A DNA stretch of 64,000 nt from Boswellia sacra (lineage: Eukaryota > Streptophyta > Magnoliopsida > Sapindales > Burseraceae): positions 104,272 through 168,271 of the forward strand of contig SNVD02003163.1 in NCBI GenBank assembly GCA_013180625.2. Direction: 5' to 3'. A model generated the notes under the pieces. That model was not told where the DNA came from. It saw only the letters and a program-made list of their open reading frames with translations, and made no database searches. The translations under genes were made by a program, and so were the position numbers. Shown here one piece after another: positions 35,926-47,538 of this stretch (its first letter is position 1; every line of letters begins with the position of its first letter).

Positions 35926-38900
35926 CTAATGATGAAGACCACATATGGCACGAGGTTGAGGAGTGATCACATACTTGGCCTCCAAGGTTAGAAGCCGAGA
36001 GCGAACCAAGGTAAAAATCTCATCAATCACCTGACGACAAGTCTGACGACGCTGCTGATACACACGATCATTCCCTCATACTATAGAAAATAAACTGTGA
36101 CAGAAAAGACCAAACGTGCAAGGATATACTCAAAATTCTTTCTGCCCTGAAGATGAAGAGAAGCCCAATGAAGTAGAGTGAGCCAATCAGAAGATGGCCA
36201 AACAATGAGAGTCTTAGCTGTAATCTCCTCCCATACAGAAGATGAGAAAGGACATCTAAAGAAAAGATGTTCATGAGTCTCATTTGCTGAGGCACAGAGA
36301 ACACAGCCCGAAGAGGATAACATGCCATGACGTTGTAATCGATCCATAGTACGAAGACGACCCAAGGAGGCAAGCCAAAGAATAAAAGAGTGTCTTGGAA
36401 TATGGCCAGGGAACCAAAGAAGATGATGAAATGAATTCACGGCTCGTCTACTCCGTAAAAACTCCCATGCTGAGGCAATGGAGAAAACTCCAGAGGTGTG
36501 GCCCTTCCAAACAATACGATCAGGAGTCCCCATCATAGGCCGGAAGCTGATAGAGTCCCAAATTCGTCCAAGGGCCGATCCACCATCAGGAAAAGTCCAA
36601 TCCCCATCCTGAATAATAGCGGAGACCTTGGCATCTGAGGGAAGACCTGTAGATGAAAGATTCCTGAAAGAAAACAAATCACAAAGACGCCCCTGTGGCA
36701 ACCAGTAATCCTGCCAAAGTGAGGTGTCACGACCATCTCCAATACAAGAGACAAATTTACCCCTACACCAATCTCGACTGTGCAAAATCTTCCCCCAAGA
36801 CCAGGAGGCTCCAGAAGTAACTCGAACCTGCCAAAACGAGCGGCCCCGAAGGAGTACTTTATGAATCCAAGAAGACCATGTGGAGGACTTATCAGAAAGA
36901 AGTCTCCAAACATGCTTTAGAATAGCGGCCTGATTCCATTCCTTCACTCGCTTAATTCCCAATCCTCCTTCCTTTAACGGAGAGCAAACCGAATCCCAAG
37001 CTACTTTGACCCCAGAACGAGACAAAGAGGTCCTTCTCCACAGAAAGCAGCCAGAATACCCTCAATCTTCCGCACCACAGTTACCGGCAATATGAATATG
37101 GATGACCAATAGACCTGTATGGAAAAAAGTACCGACTTGATTAACTGAAGACGGCCAGCATAAGTCAACATAGCAGATGTCCATAACCTAACCCTCAATA
37201 GAATCCGTTCTATCAATGGAGTACAATCTGAAGGGCGCAATCTGGTACTAATCAGAGGCACTCCCAAATATCTAACTGGCAGACTCCCCACCTGAAAACC
37301 CAAGATGGCCTGCAACACAGTTCGGTCCTCATCATTGACTCCAGAAAAGAATACATGACTCTTGGCAGAATTCGTCACTAAACCAGAGAGCTCTGCAAAC
37401 TCCTGCAAAGCATTACAAACTACACTAACAGAGCCCGTATCTGCCCTACAAAAAACCATCAGATCATCTGCAAAATAAAGATGAGTGAGAGAGACCTGCT
37501 GACATCTCCAATGATATCGGAAACTAGGCCTCTGAGAAGCCTCCCGAAGAATACCATTCAAACCCTCCATTACCAACACTAAAAGGTATGGTGACAACGG
37601 ATCACCCTGTCGAACTCCTCTAGAGGTGGGAAAAAAACCATGAAACTCTCCATTTAAAGCAATAGAGAAATGTGCAGAAGACATGCATGTCGCGATCCAT
37701 CGAACCATACACTCTGGAATACCGATCGTCCTTAACCCCAAAAGAATGAAATCCCAACTAACAGTATCAAAAGCTTTGCGAATATCCACCTTTAAAGCAC
37801 ACCGGGGAGGCGAGCACCCAAGATGGTAATTATGCATGAGCTCTTGAGTCAATAGGATGGCATCAGAGATCCTCTGACCTGGGACAAAAGCAGACTGTGA
37901 ACTCCCAATTACATCAGGTAAAACTAGTTTAAACCTATTCACAATCACTTTGGAGATGCACTTGTAGAGTACATTACAGTAAGAGATTGGTCGAAAGTCA
38001 CTCATAGTCCTCGGAGTCTCAACCTTGGGGACCAAGGCAACCCTAGTTGCATTAACACACTTCGGCATCCGACAAGTCGCAAAGAAGTAGCACACAACAG
38101 CCTTAAACTCGACACTAATAATGTCCCAAGCCCTCTTAAAGAACAGAGAGGTGTACCCATCCGGCCCTGGAGCTTTATCATCGGGAATCGAGAATAAAGC
38201 TAACCTGATCTCATCATCAGTAATAGGGCACACCAAAGAAGGCAGCATCTCCTCAAAAACTCTTCCAGAGAAAAACCAAGAAGTATCTACAATAGAAGGT
38301 CGAGAAGGAACTGTAAGCAATTTCTGAAAATACCTAACAACCAGATAACCTAAGTCACCTCGATCTGTAACGATAGTACCACCCTCATCCTCAAGCTGAT
38401 GAATCTGATTTCTGACCTGTCTATGGATCAGAGACTTGTGAAAGAACTTGGTATTCTGATCCCCCAAAGAGAGCCATTGGATCCTTGACCGTTGCCGAAA
38501 GAAAGCCTCATCGTCCCTGCAAAACTGAGAATAGTGCTTAGCAAAATCCCTCTCAGCCAAAATACAATCTGGGGAATAAGGGCTCTCATCCAAAGCAGCC
38601 TGAGCTGTGGCCCACTGAGCCCTAGCCTCAATGACCCTACCAGAGATGTGACTAGAAGCCTTGGCATGCAAAGTCTTAAACTCACATTTCAACAAACCCA
38701 ATTTCTGTGTTACTCGAAACATAGGATCCCCATCTATAGGCATAGACCATACTCTCTGAACAATCTCCAAGAAATCCTCTCGGTCAGCCCAAAAGTTCAA
38801 AAATTTAAAAGGACTGGAGGTCTGCCTACCTTAATCTCCAAACCTGATGACCAAAGCACTGTGATCAGAAGCATCTCGTGGAAGAACTTCAGAAGTTGTG

Positions 38901-39540
38901 TTTGGCCAAGTCAAGAACCATAAAGCACTACCAAAACTCCAATCAAGAGTTCTAAGAATAGTACCGTCTCCCTACTGCCATTATGCCAAGTATACCGAAG
39001 CTCAAAAGATGGTACCCTGATCAACGCTGCATCATGAACACACTGTCCAAAATCATCCATGTAACCACGCCAAGCCTGATCCCCACCAACTCTATCCGAA
39101 GAGCATAAAATCGCATTGAAATCACCCAATGCCAACCAAGGTAAGTCACCAAAAACCATGGACTGAGCTCTGATAAAGTCCCACAACTATCGACGAACAC
39201 CCAGATCATTAGAACCATAAACAAAAATCAGACCAAAAGAAACCCCATCTAATAATCTGGTAGCTCGACAAACGATCCACTGTAGAGAAAGCTGTAGACC
39301 ACTCAAACTGTACAAAGTAGGATCCCAACACACCAAAACTCTACAAGCAATTAACTCAGTGACATTGGATAAGAACTTCCAAGAAGGACAAATATCCGAA
39401 ACAACTGAAGCAAAGCGTTGCTAATTAACCTTAGTCTCCAAGAGACCAATCAAACCCAAAGAATACTTAGAAATCCAGTTTTTAACTGCTTGCTGCGTAG
39501 AGAAGCCATTAAGGCCTCTAATATTCCAACTTCTTATCAT
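35926..39540 (-). pseudogene. LINE ORF2: endonuclease and reverse transcriptase (broken)
   Basis: The start 'MIRSWNIRGLNG' at 39540 opens an APE-type endonuclease domain with 'GLLETKV' and 'WLALGDFNAIL'. A frameshift lies near 38900. RT then reads openly from 38800 to about 37040: 'KAPGPDGYTSLFF', 'DFRPISYCNVLYK', 'LKVDIRKAFDTVSWDFI', 'RGVRQGDPLSPYLL' and the catalytic 'LYFADDLMVF' (FADD at about 37463-37474). A second shift near 37040 leads into the C-terminal zf-RVT region with 'CVLCASANETHEHLFFRCPF' (about 36300-36230). A TAG near 36080 stands where related ORFs have Trp. The last codons ending at 35926 give about 1205 codons, normal for plant L1. The enzyme nicks target DNA and primes reverse transcription there; this copy cannot make it whole. 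Confidence 0.93.
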
Positions 39541-39578
39541 AGGAAGCTGGAAAATCTCAGAACTCAATAAAGAAATCA

Positions 39579-40823
39579 TCAGGGGCGCATGCCCCCTTTA
39601 CCCCCATTTCCACCCTTCTTATTATGACCTTTTTTAGCCTTACCAGTAGGTGGTCAACCGTCTGAAGCCGTCTCAGTGGAAGCAGGAGGATCCGGAGCAA
39701 CAAACTTTTCTGAGTGAGCAATCCCTGAAGGATCAGAATCAACTATAGGGATAGAAGAGCCCTTCAAAATCTGATCCTGGTGATCCTTAATAGGAGATAG
39801 TGAATCAGAATCAGAAGCAGACTCAGAACTCGAGCCAGTGGCAGTAAGTTTACTTTTGTCTTGCAGAACTGGAGTTACATCTGCAATAATAGCCAGATCC
39901 TGACTAGTCTCAATATGGACTGCTGCTGCAATAGAAGGGTCATCCGTCTTCCTATTGTCTCGCAAGACAAGGGTTGTAGTAGTATTTGGTGCCTCGGCCT
40001 CTCTAGAAGAATAATGCACGACAGGCACAGGACAGGTATGGCCAAATAAACAACACTTGGAGCAGCGTTTTGGTTTCCATTCATATTCCACTCTGATCTT
40101 GATAGGTTCAGAAGATAGTTTACACCGGAGCTCAAAGTCCTGCGCAGGAGAATGGTCCGCATCTATCTCAACACAAACCCTGGCATAGGATAACCGAGTG
40201 TGCTCATAAGTCATCCTGTCACATGATAATGGTCGACCAACCATACTAGAAATAGCACTGAGTGCTTTAGCTTACCATAATGAAAATGGTAGTTCATGCA
40301 ATCGAACCCAGACTGGGATCCTGGTAATCCTACTCTGATCAAAAGAAAAATGAGGATTCCATTATTGCAGAATGATGTGCTTCCCACCAAACATCCAAGG
40401 CCCTCTTTCTAAAATATCATGAACCTCCTCTACCGTTCTAAATCTGAATATCAAGAAACGCGTCCCAGTAGAGCGGACATCCTCCAAACCACTAGACTTC
40501 CATGCACGCATAGCAATAGAACTTGCAGCATGGAAAGGCATAGTATACCCCGAAAAAAATCTCACAATACAGCGCAACCAATCAGCCCTCGCATCATCAA
40601 CTAAATCATCAGGAAGCTCAAGAATCGAACCCGGAACCTTCCAGGCTATTGAGTCAAGATGAAATCTAGTGTTGGCCTCAGTAACCCGAACCCTGTCGGC
40701 CCAAGAGCCAGGTGGTTTAGGTAAAGATTGTGTGTGGGTGTTGTTTCGAGCAGATGGACGTGTTTGAGTGTCACGAGGTAGACGTTGGAGTTGGTTAAAT
40801 TTGGTAGGGGCGAGGGTGGCCAT
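39579..40823 (-). pseudogene. LINE ORF1: DUF4283 / zinc-knuckle RNA-binding protein (broken by stops)
   Basis: One continuous frame of about 414 codons starts at 'MATLAPTKF' (40823). The DUF4283 part includes 'FFSGYTMPFHAASSIAMRAW' and 'ILERGPWMFGGKHIIL'. A 'CSKCCLFGHTC' segment near 40055 matches a degenerate CCHC knuckle of the zf-CCHC_4 type. A Ser/Asp-rich stretch follows, then a Gly/Lys-rich tail read past a TGA near 39652. In-frame stops also occur near 40360 and 40275, but no frameshift is seen. ORF1 proteins of plant L1 bind element RNA. The upstream Met at 40898 is less likely because the MATL start fits the family pattern. Confidence 0.88.
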
Positions 40824-42441
40824 GGTGGGAATGGTGTGGTACAAACTAGGAAATGTGTGGTGAAAATAGTGGAAAAAACTCCAACCCGTAGCAATCAACC
40901 CAAATCAACTCCAAAAATCCAACCAGCAATCAAAGCAACCAAATGCACGCAAGATAGTAAATTCACAATAATTTTAAAGTGAAATTGCAATAGAAGGAGT
41001 GCATACCAGTCACCAGATCGAGCATGAATGTACTGATAAATAGTTCTGGTTGGATGAATAGTAAACAGTGGCTTGCACGTTTGACGTCGCTCCTTGGATT
41101 TTGATGATCTATAAGGAATCTGAGGGGCAGGCAAAAAGCAAAAGTGCGTGGAATAGCCCGAGGAGCAAACTAGTCAGGTTGGTGAACAATATCCGCCGGA
41201 GGAACAGTAACAGCCGTCGTGAATAGTACTTATCGAAAATTGAATCGCAATTACAGGGAGATTTACTGGGAATCTGACGATACTACTGAAGAAAAATCTG
41301 ACCAGCGTCCTTTGATCTACAACTCAGTGGCAGAGGTGTCGACCCACTCGCCGTTTGTCAAAAAAAGCGGTAATGGATAGTAATATTAAAGGCCGTGGAT
41401 GGAGGTGATAGTAATTGAAATAGGTGTCGGTGATGAAAGAAAAATTATAGATCGGGTTGAGACGATGGCGATAGTAGTGGCGGTGACAATTCACTCGCCC
41501 TTCCACGGTGAATGAATAGTAAATTTTGATTGTGTTTTCTATAACTTTGAACGTTTTCTGTTCAGAATCTGGAGAGGCTCAAGAAGGAATGTTTGTTTAG
41601 GATACTTCGATCTACAATATATGTAAATCTTATAGCCAAACTCGCAAAACCGACGGAGTAAACAGTAACTCCGACGATGTCATTTCTCTCCCACTATCCC
41701 ACCTTACGCAGGAACATCCTGACATATACACACTTAGACTTACAGTGGACCACCAAATTCATTAATAACATTAACACACAAGAGAGAAAACACAATAACA
41801 AGAGATACACAATACAAGATCCTAGCTAAGGCCAAGATGCCCAATGGGTCACAAGGCACCTCTATTTATAGATACATTTAGGGGTAAACTTGTCAAATTA
41901 CAAGGGAATAATTGTCAAATATTATATGCACCAACTTTGACAATTAAAGTAATTAGGTGAACCGATTTTGACCACCCATTTTGACCTTAAATTATTGAGA
42001 ATTTTAATCACATGTCTTCATAAAAGTCGTAGATATTTCTCTCAGCTTTCTAGAACATCTTGATTCATATAATTTGGATACGTATTCTGAGAGATATGGT
42101 CATAATACTGAGGCATGGTCAGCCTGGACCAAAACTACAGATGGATTCACTTCAAGCCCATTTTTGGTCTACTAAGAGCCCGAAGTTGATGAACCTTGTG
42201 AAATACAATCTTGTAGATAATTTAATAAGCTTTCCAAAACATTAATATTTTAACCATTCCGATCTATAAATAGAGAGTTATGCCTATTTTACCAAACCTA
42301 TAACAAAACCAAAATTAAGAGAAAGTTAATTCCAAAGATGCAAAGACTACAAATATGCTTAAGTTGAGGAATTTAATGATACTATTAATGCAATATGATG
42401 AACTAAACTCTTATTAAACATGCATATTTAAGTGTTCATCA

Positions 42442-42455
42442 CACCCCCCAACTAG
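42442..42455 (-). other. Polypurine tract of element B
   Basis: Minus strand reads AGTTGGGGGGTG directly before the 3' LTR start TGATGAAC, the expected place for plus-strand priming. Confidence 0.75.
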
Positions 42456-43779
42456 CTTATTGCTAGTCCCTAGCAATTAAAGCGTTATTATTTAGAAGTG
42501 ATTTATAGAATTTTACATCTAAGGTGGTCATTATTGCACTCTCCTTGATTTTATCCAAATAAACAAAATCTCAACTGATTTTTTTTAAATGACTCATGTA
42601 CCCTTCAGTCAAGATATCAACAAACCTTCTTTTTGTGCTCAGTTGACAGATGACTATGGGGCTTATTAGAAAGAGAGTATTTGTTAAGGCTAACAACCTT
42701 AGGTAGGGGGCATTCATTCATTTTATATATATGTTTTTTTTTTTGAAAGAATGTATCTTTAACCCATGTAGCGAGCCTTAGGCTAATGACTCCCAGACCA
42801 GTTGGCCTTAGGGCATTAGGTGTTAAGACACCCTTACGAGCTTAACGACTTGGGTTGTCGATGCTTTATTTTTGCTTAGAAACTTGTGGATAGTGCAATG
42901 TTCAATCCCATTAAGCTTTCTCCTTAATCCAGTTGGTCTTATGGTATTAGGTGTTGAGGCACTCCTCGGGCTTAATTGCTCGAATTAAGGAGGCTACGAG
43001 ACCAAACTTATCCACAATTGCTTTCTCTTCTTTTTTTTCACCTTTTTTTTCTTTTTTTTTTTTGCTTTCATTTTTCATTTTTTTTCTTTTTTAACTTCCC
43101 CCTTCCTTTCGTTGTTATTCTAAACAAAACAAAAGAACTCAAATATTGCAACATTTCATTTTGCCACCCACAATCATGTATCAAGATATGTGTGTGTGTG
43201 AAGAAAGGTTCATGAATACTTGCTTAATGAGTACATAAGCACACTGTTTATTAAATGATAAGGTTGTGAGAGTTCATAGATTTGAATAATTCAAAGTGAA
43301 ATGAATAAGACCTCCTTGTTATAAAATTCAAAAATCAAAACTAAATAATATCAAGTTAGTTAAAATAAGTCTTCAGAAATGCAAAAATAAAATGATAAAT
43401 TGGTTAGAATGGGTTTCAAGAGTTCAAACTGGTCCTCCTTACTTTGCCATTCCTGACCCAGAATGCGTCTCAAGAGGATTTGAACTCCTTACACCGCACT
43501 CTGAATCTAATTACTAACTCGCTTTTTTTTTTTATAAGAAAAAGAAAATTCAAGACACGCTTATGTCTACTATCCTTCCCCTCCAACCAAATGAAACATT
43601 GTCCTCAATGTTTAAATGTAGAGAGATAAAGTATAGGAGATATTACCTGAAACTTCTGTTATTTAAAAGAGATGACCTGAAAGACTCATAAAATAAAATG
43701 CTAAAAATAAAATAAGGACAAGAAAAAATTACAAAAGAAGATTCAGATCCAATTTGCACTTTTTGTTTTGCCCTCCTGA
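42456..43779. other. 3' internal tail of element B
   Basis: Non-coding. Minus-strand order matches 24619-25746 of element A as far as about 42700, then continues 260 bp that A lacks. It contains two blocks around AACTGG (near 42800 and 42930), a poly-T/CT run at 43020-43090, and an inner purine-rich stretch (TTGGAGGGGAAGG on the minus strand near 43585). Confidence 0.7.
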
Positions 43780-44379
43780 CTAATTAGATTGAGTGATGAC
43801 GAGGTCAAGTTCATACTCGACTACTTGTAACTTGTCAAGTAGTTCACTAGCAGTAATGGCAGAAACAACGATCTTTCTCGTCAAATGAGGGATAAAATTT
43901 TGTTCCACAGCTGCATCAACAAAACTTATTAAAGGATCAAAAAAATTGTTAACATTCAACAAACCTATGGGTTTTTGATAAAGATTCAGTTGGGCCCAAG
44001 AGGCAATTTAAAAAATTTCTTCAAGAATACCAAAGCCACCTGGTAAAGCAATAAAGGCATCTGAATTAATGAGCATATATGCTATGCGTTCATGCATAGA
44101 GGAGACCTGTAACTCCGTCCCAACCGTTCTTCCAACGATGCTTTCTACGGCCAAAGCTTTAAGAATAACTCCTAAAACTTGACTATCTCTTACATGTGCA
44201 GCTGTTGACACACAACCCATTAACCCGAGGCTACCTCCCCCATAAACCACATGAATCTTTCTTTCAGCCAGTAGCCTACCAAGATAATTTGCTACTTCTA
44301 CAAACTCCTTACTTTTACCCGGTCGAGATCCGCAGAATACACATATCCTTTGGATTCCACGTTTTGAAGTTCCTTCCAT
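43780..44379 (-). pseudogene. Captured LOG cytokinin-activating enzyme, element B (one nonsense codon)
   Basis: One 200-codon frame is interrupted only by a TAA at 44008-44010, where element A has CAA. It has 'RICVFCGSRPGKS' near residues 10-22, 'HVVYGGGSLGLMGCVS', 'DSQVLGVI', and 'DAFIALPGGFGILEE'. After the stop come 'ASWAQLNLYQKPIGLLNV' and 'RKIVVSAITASELLDKL'. These cover the full LOG domain in family order. The PGGxGTxxE signature has Ile for Thr, a change at a conserved active-site position that is likely damaging in itself. No intron is present. The sequence differs from the commonest LOG clade (SWAQLN, GCVSTAAH), suggesting a divergent subfamily as donor. It is not a functional gene as it stands, although the ancestor of both copies probably was. 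Confidence 0.9.
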
Positions 44380-44445
44380 ATCTATGCAACTCTCTAATTA
44401 TGCATGAAGAAGAGAACAAGACATGTGGTATTTATGGAGTGTAAA
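44380..44445 (-). promoter_or_regulatory. Conserved TATA-type leader of LOG, element B
   Basis: Minus strand reads CACTCCATAAATACCACATG about 55 bases before the LOG ATG, then CTTGTTCTCTTCTTCA, matching element A nearly base for base. The conservation suggests it was carried in the family's common ancestor. Confidence 0.45.
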
Positions 44446-44999
44446 AAGGTCTGCTAATAATGACATCTATCTAGGTAGCTCGGTTGTTTGGTGAAAAAGT
44501 TGACAATAATGCATAAAAATTCAAAAAAAAAAGATGATGAAATAAGACACTATAAGTCAAACAAAAGATACAAATTCAAAAATGACAGCTATGAGACATT
44601 AAAATTAAAAAATGATGGCACGCATGCATATGTACAGGTAGTTGTAATTGTGGCTCACATCTTCCTCTGGTTTTACGTCTAGAAACGGCTTAAACACCTT
44701 CTATGAGTTGGTGATATGCTTCTCATCCAGTTTTTTATAAACTGGCAAACAGGGTCGTTTTGAGTCACATTCCCAAGACTATAGCGTTCCTACTCATCTC
44801 GAAATTGTGTCCATAAGTTAAAAATTTCATGCTGCACAAGTCCACAAGAATGCGTCTCAAGAGTCACTTGGATATCATCCAAAGACTCCTTACTCAGTCC
44901 ATTCTTGATGAACTGTGGTTTATCCTCTCGATTATTAGACAAATATCCCAATGAGCGGCAACGCTGGTTACAAGTCTATCTTGCATATTTGGGACAAAC

Positions 45000-45293
45000 T
45001 TATAACCTTTTCGCTCTTCGCTTTTTTGCGTAAGAGCTTTTTCCCATACCTGGCATGTGAGAAACAAGATTATCTGAAAATTCATAAGAAAATCGAACAT
45101 TGGCTTCAATTAACCATCTTACTTCAACAGGCATACCCTTACGCATCAACATCCTTAGTCTTTCTGCGCGAGCTTTGTAAATTTTAAGCAAATCATTTGG
45201 AGGAAGAGAGGGAAAATGTTTGTACAGATTTGAGAGAATGGTGTCCATGTGAAAATGCGAGAAAAGAAAAGAAAATGAATGCAAGGTAAGCAA
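45000..45293 (-). other. Conserved spacer ORF between gag and LOG, element B
   Basis: A 97-residue frame homologous to 23100-23420. Landmarks are 'LSNLYKHFPSLPPNDLLKIY', 'RFSYEFSDNLVSHMPG' and 'SSYAKKRRAKRL'. It ends at a TAA where A has CAA, and homology continues beyond that to about 44700 in a broken frame ('LSKESLDDIQVTLETHSCGL' region). The family is not recognised and no catalytic motif is seen. It has the same position and orientation relative to gag and LOG as in A. Confidence 0.45.
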
Positions 45294-45745
45294 CAGTTTT
45301 TAGGGAACTGAAAAATCAACTTTGAAAGTCATAGAGTACCGTATCCGCCACTTGATCGGGAAACAAAATACAAACACACAAATAAAATAAAAGCACATAA
45401 AATAGAATAAGAACAAACTAGAAATGATGGCAAAAATTAAGAATAAAAATGAAAATATGGCACAAACAGATAAAATTTGATTAGTAGGGAAAAAAGACAA
45501 AAAGAGGAATCTCTTCGAAAGTTCTTTACCACGGTCAAAAATATGTCATTGAGGTGGTACCTCTCTTTTTCCTTTGTTTACGAAAATGGAAGAGATTACC
45601 ACTGATTGAGTTTGTTTGTCCTTGAGGTATGCATTCTTGAGTGTGGATGTTTCTTCCTACCTTTTTTCAAAACACAGCTCCTAACTCTTGATCTCTTTCT
45701 CTTGTATAAAATCAAGTAATGAGAATTCTTTAGAAGCAATGGGCA

Positions 45746-47293
45746 CTAGTTGCATCGCATACTTGGTTCAAATGAATTGGTTAACCCAATTTCTGAAGGA
45801 CTTGAAAAATTCTCATTTTGGATATAGTCTTCCATATTAGTTTTAGTCCTATTAGCTTCCTCATTTTCATCATGCCTGAAAAATTCATTAATGTCAAAAT
45901 ATTGGTTAAGTTCCTTTGCATGATAACATAAGGGCAAAAATGAGTATTCGATCTCTTCCTTTTTAGGTGTAGGTTTATTAACCTCTTCCTTATCCTTTGA
46001 GATTGATTCATCATCATTCTCATAACGGTTAAAAATATGTTCTTTATCAACCTTACCATCGTGAAGAGTACTGACCGAATCTTCGTCTAGATGTTGGCCC
46101 CTTGGACTACTCACATGTGGATTGATAAAGTTTGGCTCTAGTTGAGATGGAAACTCACCTTTCTCATGAGTATTAAGTACAAATGCAAGTATTTCAAGAG
46201 CATCATTCAAGTTTGTCATAGTTTGAGCAACTTGACTGTTAAAAGCCTCTTGCTTTGCAATGAATGAATCCAATGTTTCTTCAAGATCCTTATAAGATGC
46301 ATGATCATGAGATTTTTGAAAATTTTGATATGATTGAAAGGGAGGTTGGTAAGATTGTGCATGATTATCATTCCTCCAATAAAAATTCAAGTGATTTTTC
46401 CATCCAAAACTTTGTAAGTAAGTATTAGGATTTGACCTTTGAAAATTGTTTAAAACATTGGTTTGCTTATGGAGACTTTTTCTAAAGGTAGGCACCTTTG
46501 GGCAATCATCCGTTGGATGATCACTAGAATTACAAGTGTGACAGACAATTTCTTGCATAGACCACATTTCTAAATCCTCGACTTTTCTAGCTAGGAATGT
46601 AAATTTAGCATGAAGATCATGATTCTCCCTAAAGTTATAAATGCCTCTACTAGATGTTCTTAGTACCTCATAGGTACTAACATTGTTCCAATTTTGGGTA
46701 TTTTTTGCTAGTAAGTCTAGGTAATCCATGGCTTCATCAAGGTCTTTGTTTTCAAATTGTCCATTACACATTAAATCTACCATGTGCCTAGCTTGATGTG
46801 TTAGACCTTCATAGAAAATTAAAACTAATCTCTATGTTTCCAAACCATGGTGAGGACAAGTATTAAGTAATGCTTTATACCTATCCCAACATTGGTAAAA
46901 GGTCTCTCCTTGTTTTTGAGTGAAATTGATGATTTGCCTTTTGAGAGAATTTGTTCTATAGGGAGGAAAGAATTTTTTAAGAAATTATTGTTGCATTTCA
47001 TCCTATGAGCTAATGGATCTTGACCTAAGATTTTGTAACCATGTTTTAGCTTTATCTTTAAAAAAAAAAGAAAAAAGTTTTAATCTAAAGATGTTTATGC
47101 TACAATTTAAGTCACTATATGTGTTACAAAACTCTTCGAATTCTCTCAAGTGCAAATATGGGTTTTCAACATCTAGGCCATGAAAGTGGGGTAAGAATTG
47201 AGTGAAATTCGATTCATGGTCAAAGTATATTGCATCATGAGAGAAGACTATGCATGATTGTGCACAAGTTTTTCTAAGATTTATGGAGCCCAT
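45746..47293 (-). pseudogene. Athila-like gag, element B (three nonsense codons)
   Basis: A continuous 515-codon frame from Met at 47293. It shows 'FTQFLPHFHGLDVENPYLHL', 'FKDKAKTWLQNLRSRSISS', 'CWDRYKALLNTCPHHGL' and the CCHC zinc knuckle 'CHTCNSSDHPTDDC' near 46520. These place it with Retrotrans_gag of the Athila group. In-frame stops are at 47003-47005 (TAG; A has TGG), about 46987 (TAA; A has CAA) and about 46832 (TAG; A has TGG). Near the 3' end a 5-base insertion (GATGC) ends the frame early relative to A. Gag would form particles and package RNA. No protease follows it, unlike an autonomous element. Confidence 0.88.
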
Positions 47294-47514
47294 TAATGTT
47301 CTTGGTTAGGTATGAGCATGGGTTTTTTTTTTTTAAGAGAAGATGAGTGACTCCTAACAATTCTACCAATTGATGCAAAGAGAAAGAAAAGATAAACAAA
47401 TGCAAGAAAAAATAAAAATAGAAATGGGGAGAGAAGAGATGAACATATGCAAGAAAAATAAAAATAGAAATGGGAAAAGAAAATACTTACAATTTTGGAC
47501 ACCAAATTTTACCT

Positions 47515-47532
47515 TCCCCGGCAACGACGCCA
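47515..47532 (-). other. Primer-binding site of element B
   Basis: Minus strand TGGCGTCGTTGCCGGGGA lies six bases after the 5' LTR end. It differs by one base from the tRNA-Asp-complementary site used by Athila elements, which is the best lineage marker here besides gag. Confidence 0.88.
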
Positions 47533-47538
47533 AAAACT

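Larger units (their letters stand above)
35650..41754 (-). mobile_element. L1-type LINE, near full length, inside the LTR of element B
   Basis: It is flanked by the 15-bp duplication AAATTCATTAATAAC (35635-35649 and 41755-41769), a sequence present once in the other LTR of B near 48222. The minus-strand 3' end is an A-rich tail (TTTTTTT on the plus strand at 35650). At 6.1 kb it has a 5' untranslated region (about 41754-40824), ORF1 and ORF2 in the order of plant L1 elements. Both ORFs are broken. Its higher GC content contrasts with the surrounding retroelement. Confidence 0.95.
34950..42441 (-). repeat. 3' LTR of element B, split by a LINE
   Basis: Termini TGATGAAC (minus-strand start at 42441) and GTGTCA (end at 34950). 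It is 1372 bp after removing the 6.1-kb LINE and one 15-bp target copy. It matches the 5' LTR except for scattered substitutions and a ~36-bp stretch near 41958-41995 that the 5' LTR lacks. Confidence 0.92.

Noticed and set aside
40362..40898. LINE ORF1 starting at 40898
   Set aside because: The upstream residues are not family-like. The internal Met at 40823 (MATLAPTKF) fits plant LINE ORF1 better.
42060..42245. ORF repeated at 48495-48680 and in reverse at 19614-19799
   Set aside because: It is LTR sequence of the Athila-like family in all three places, not a gene.
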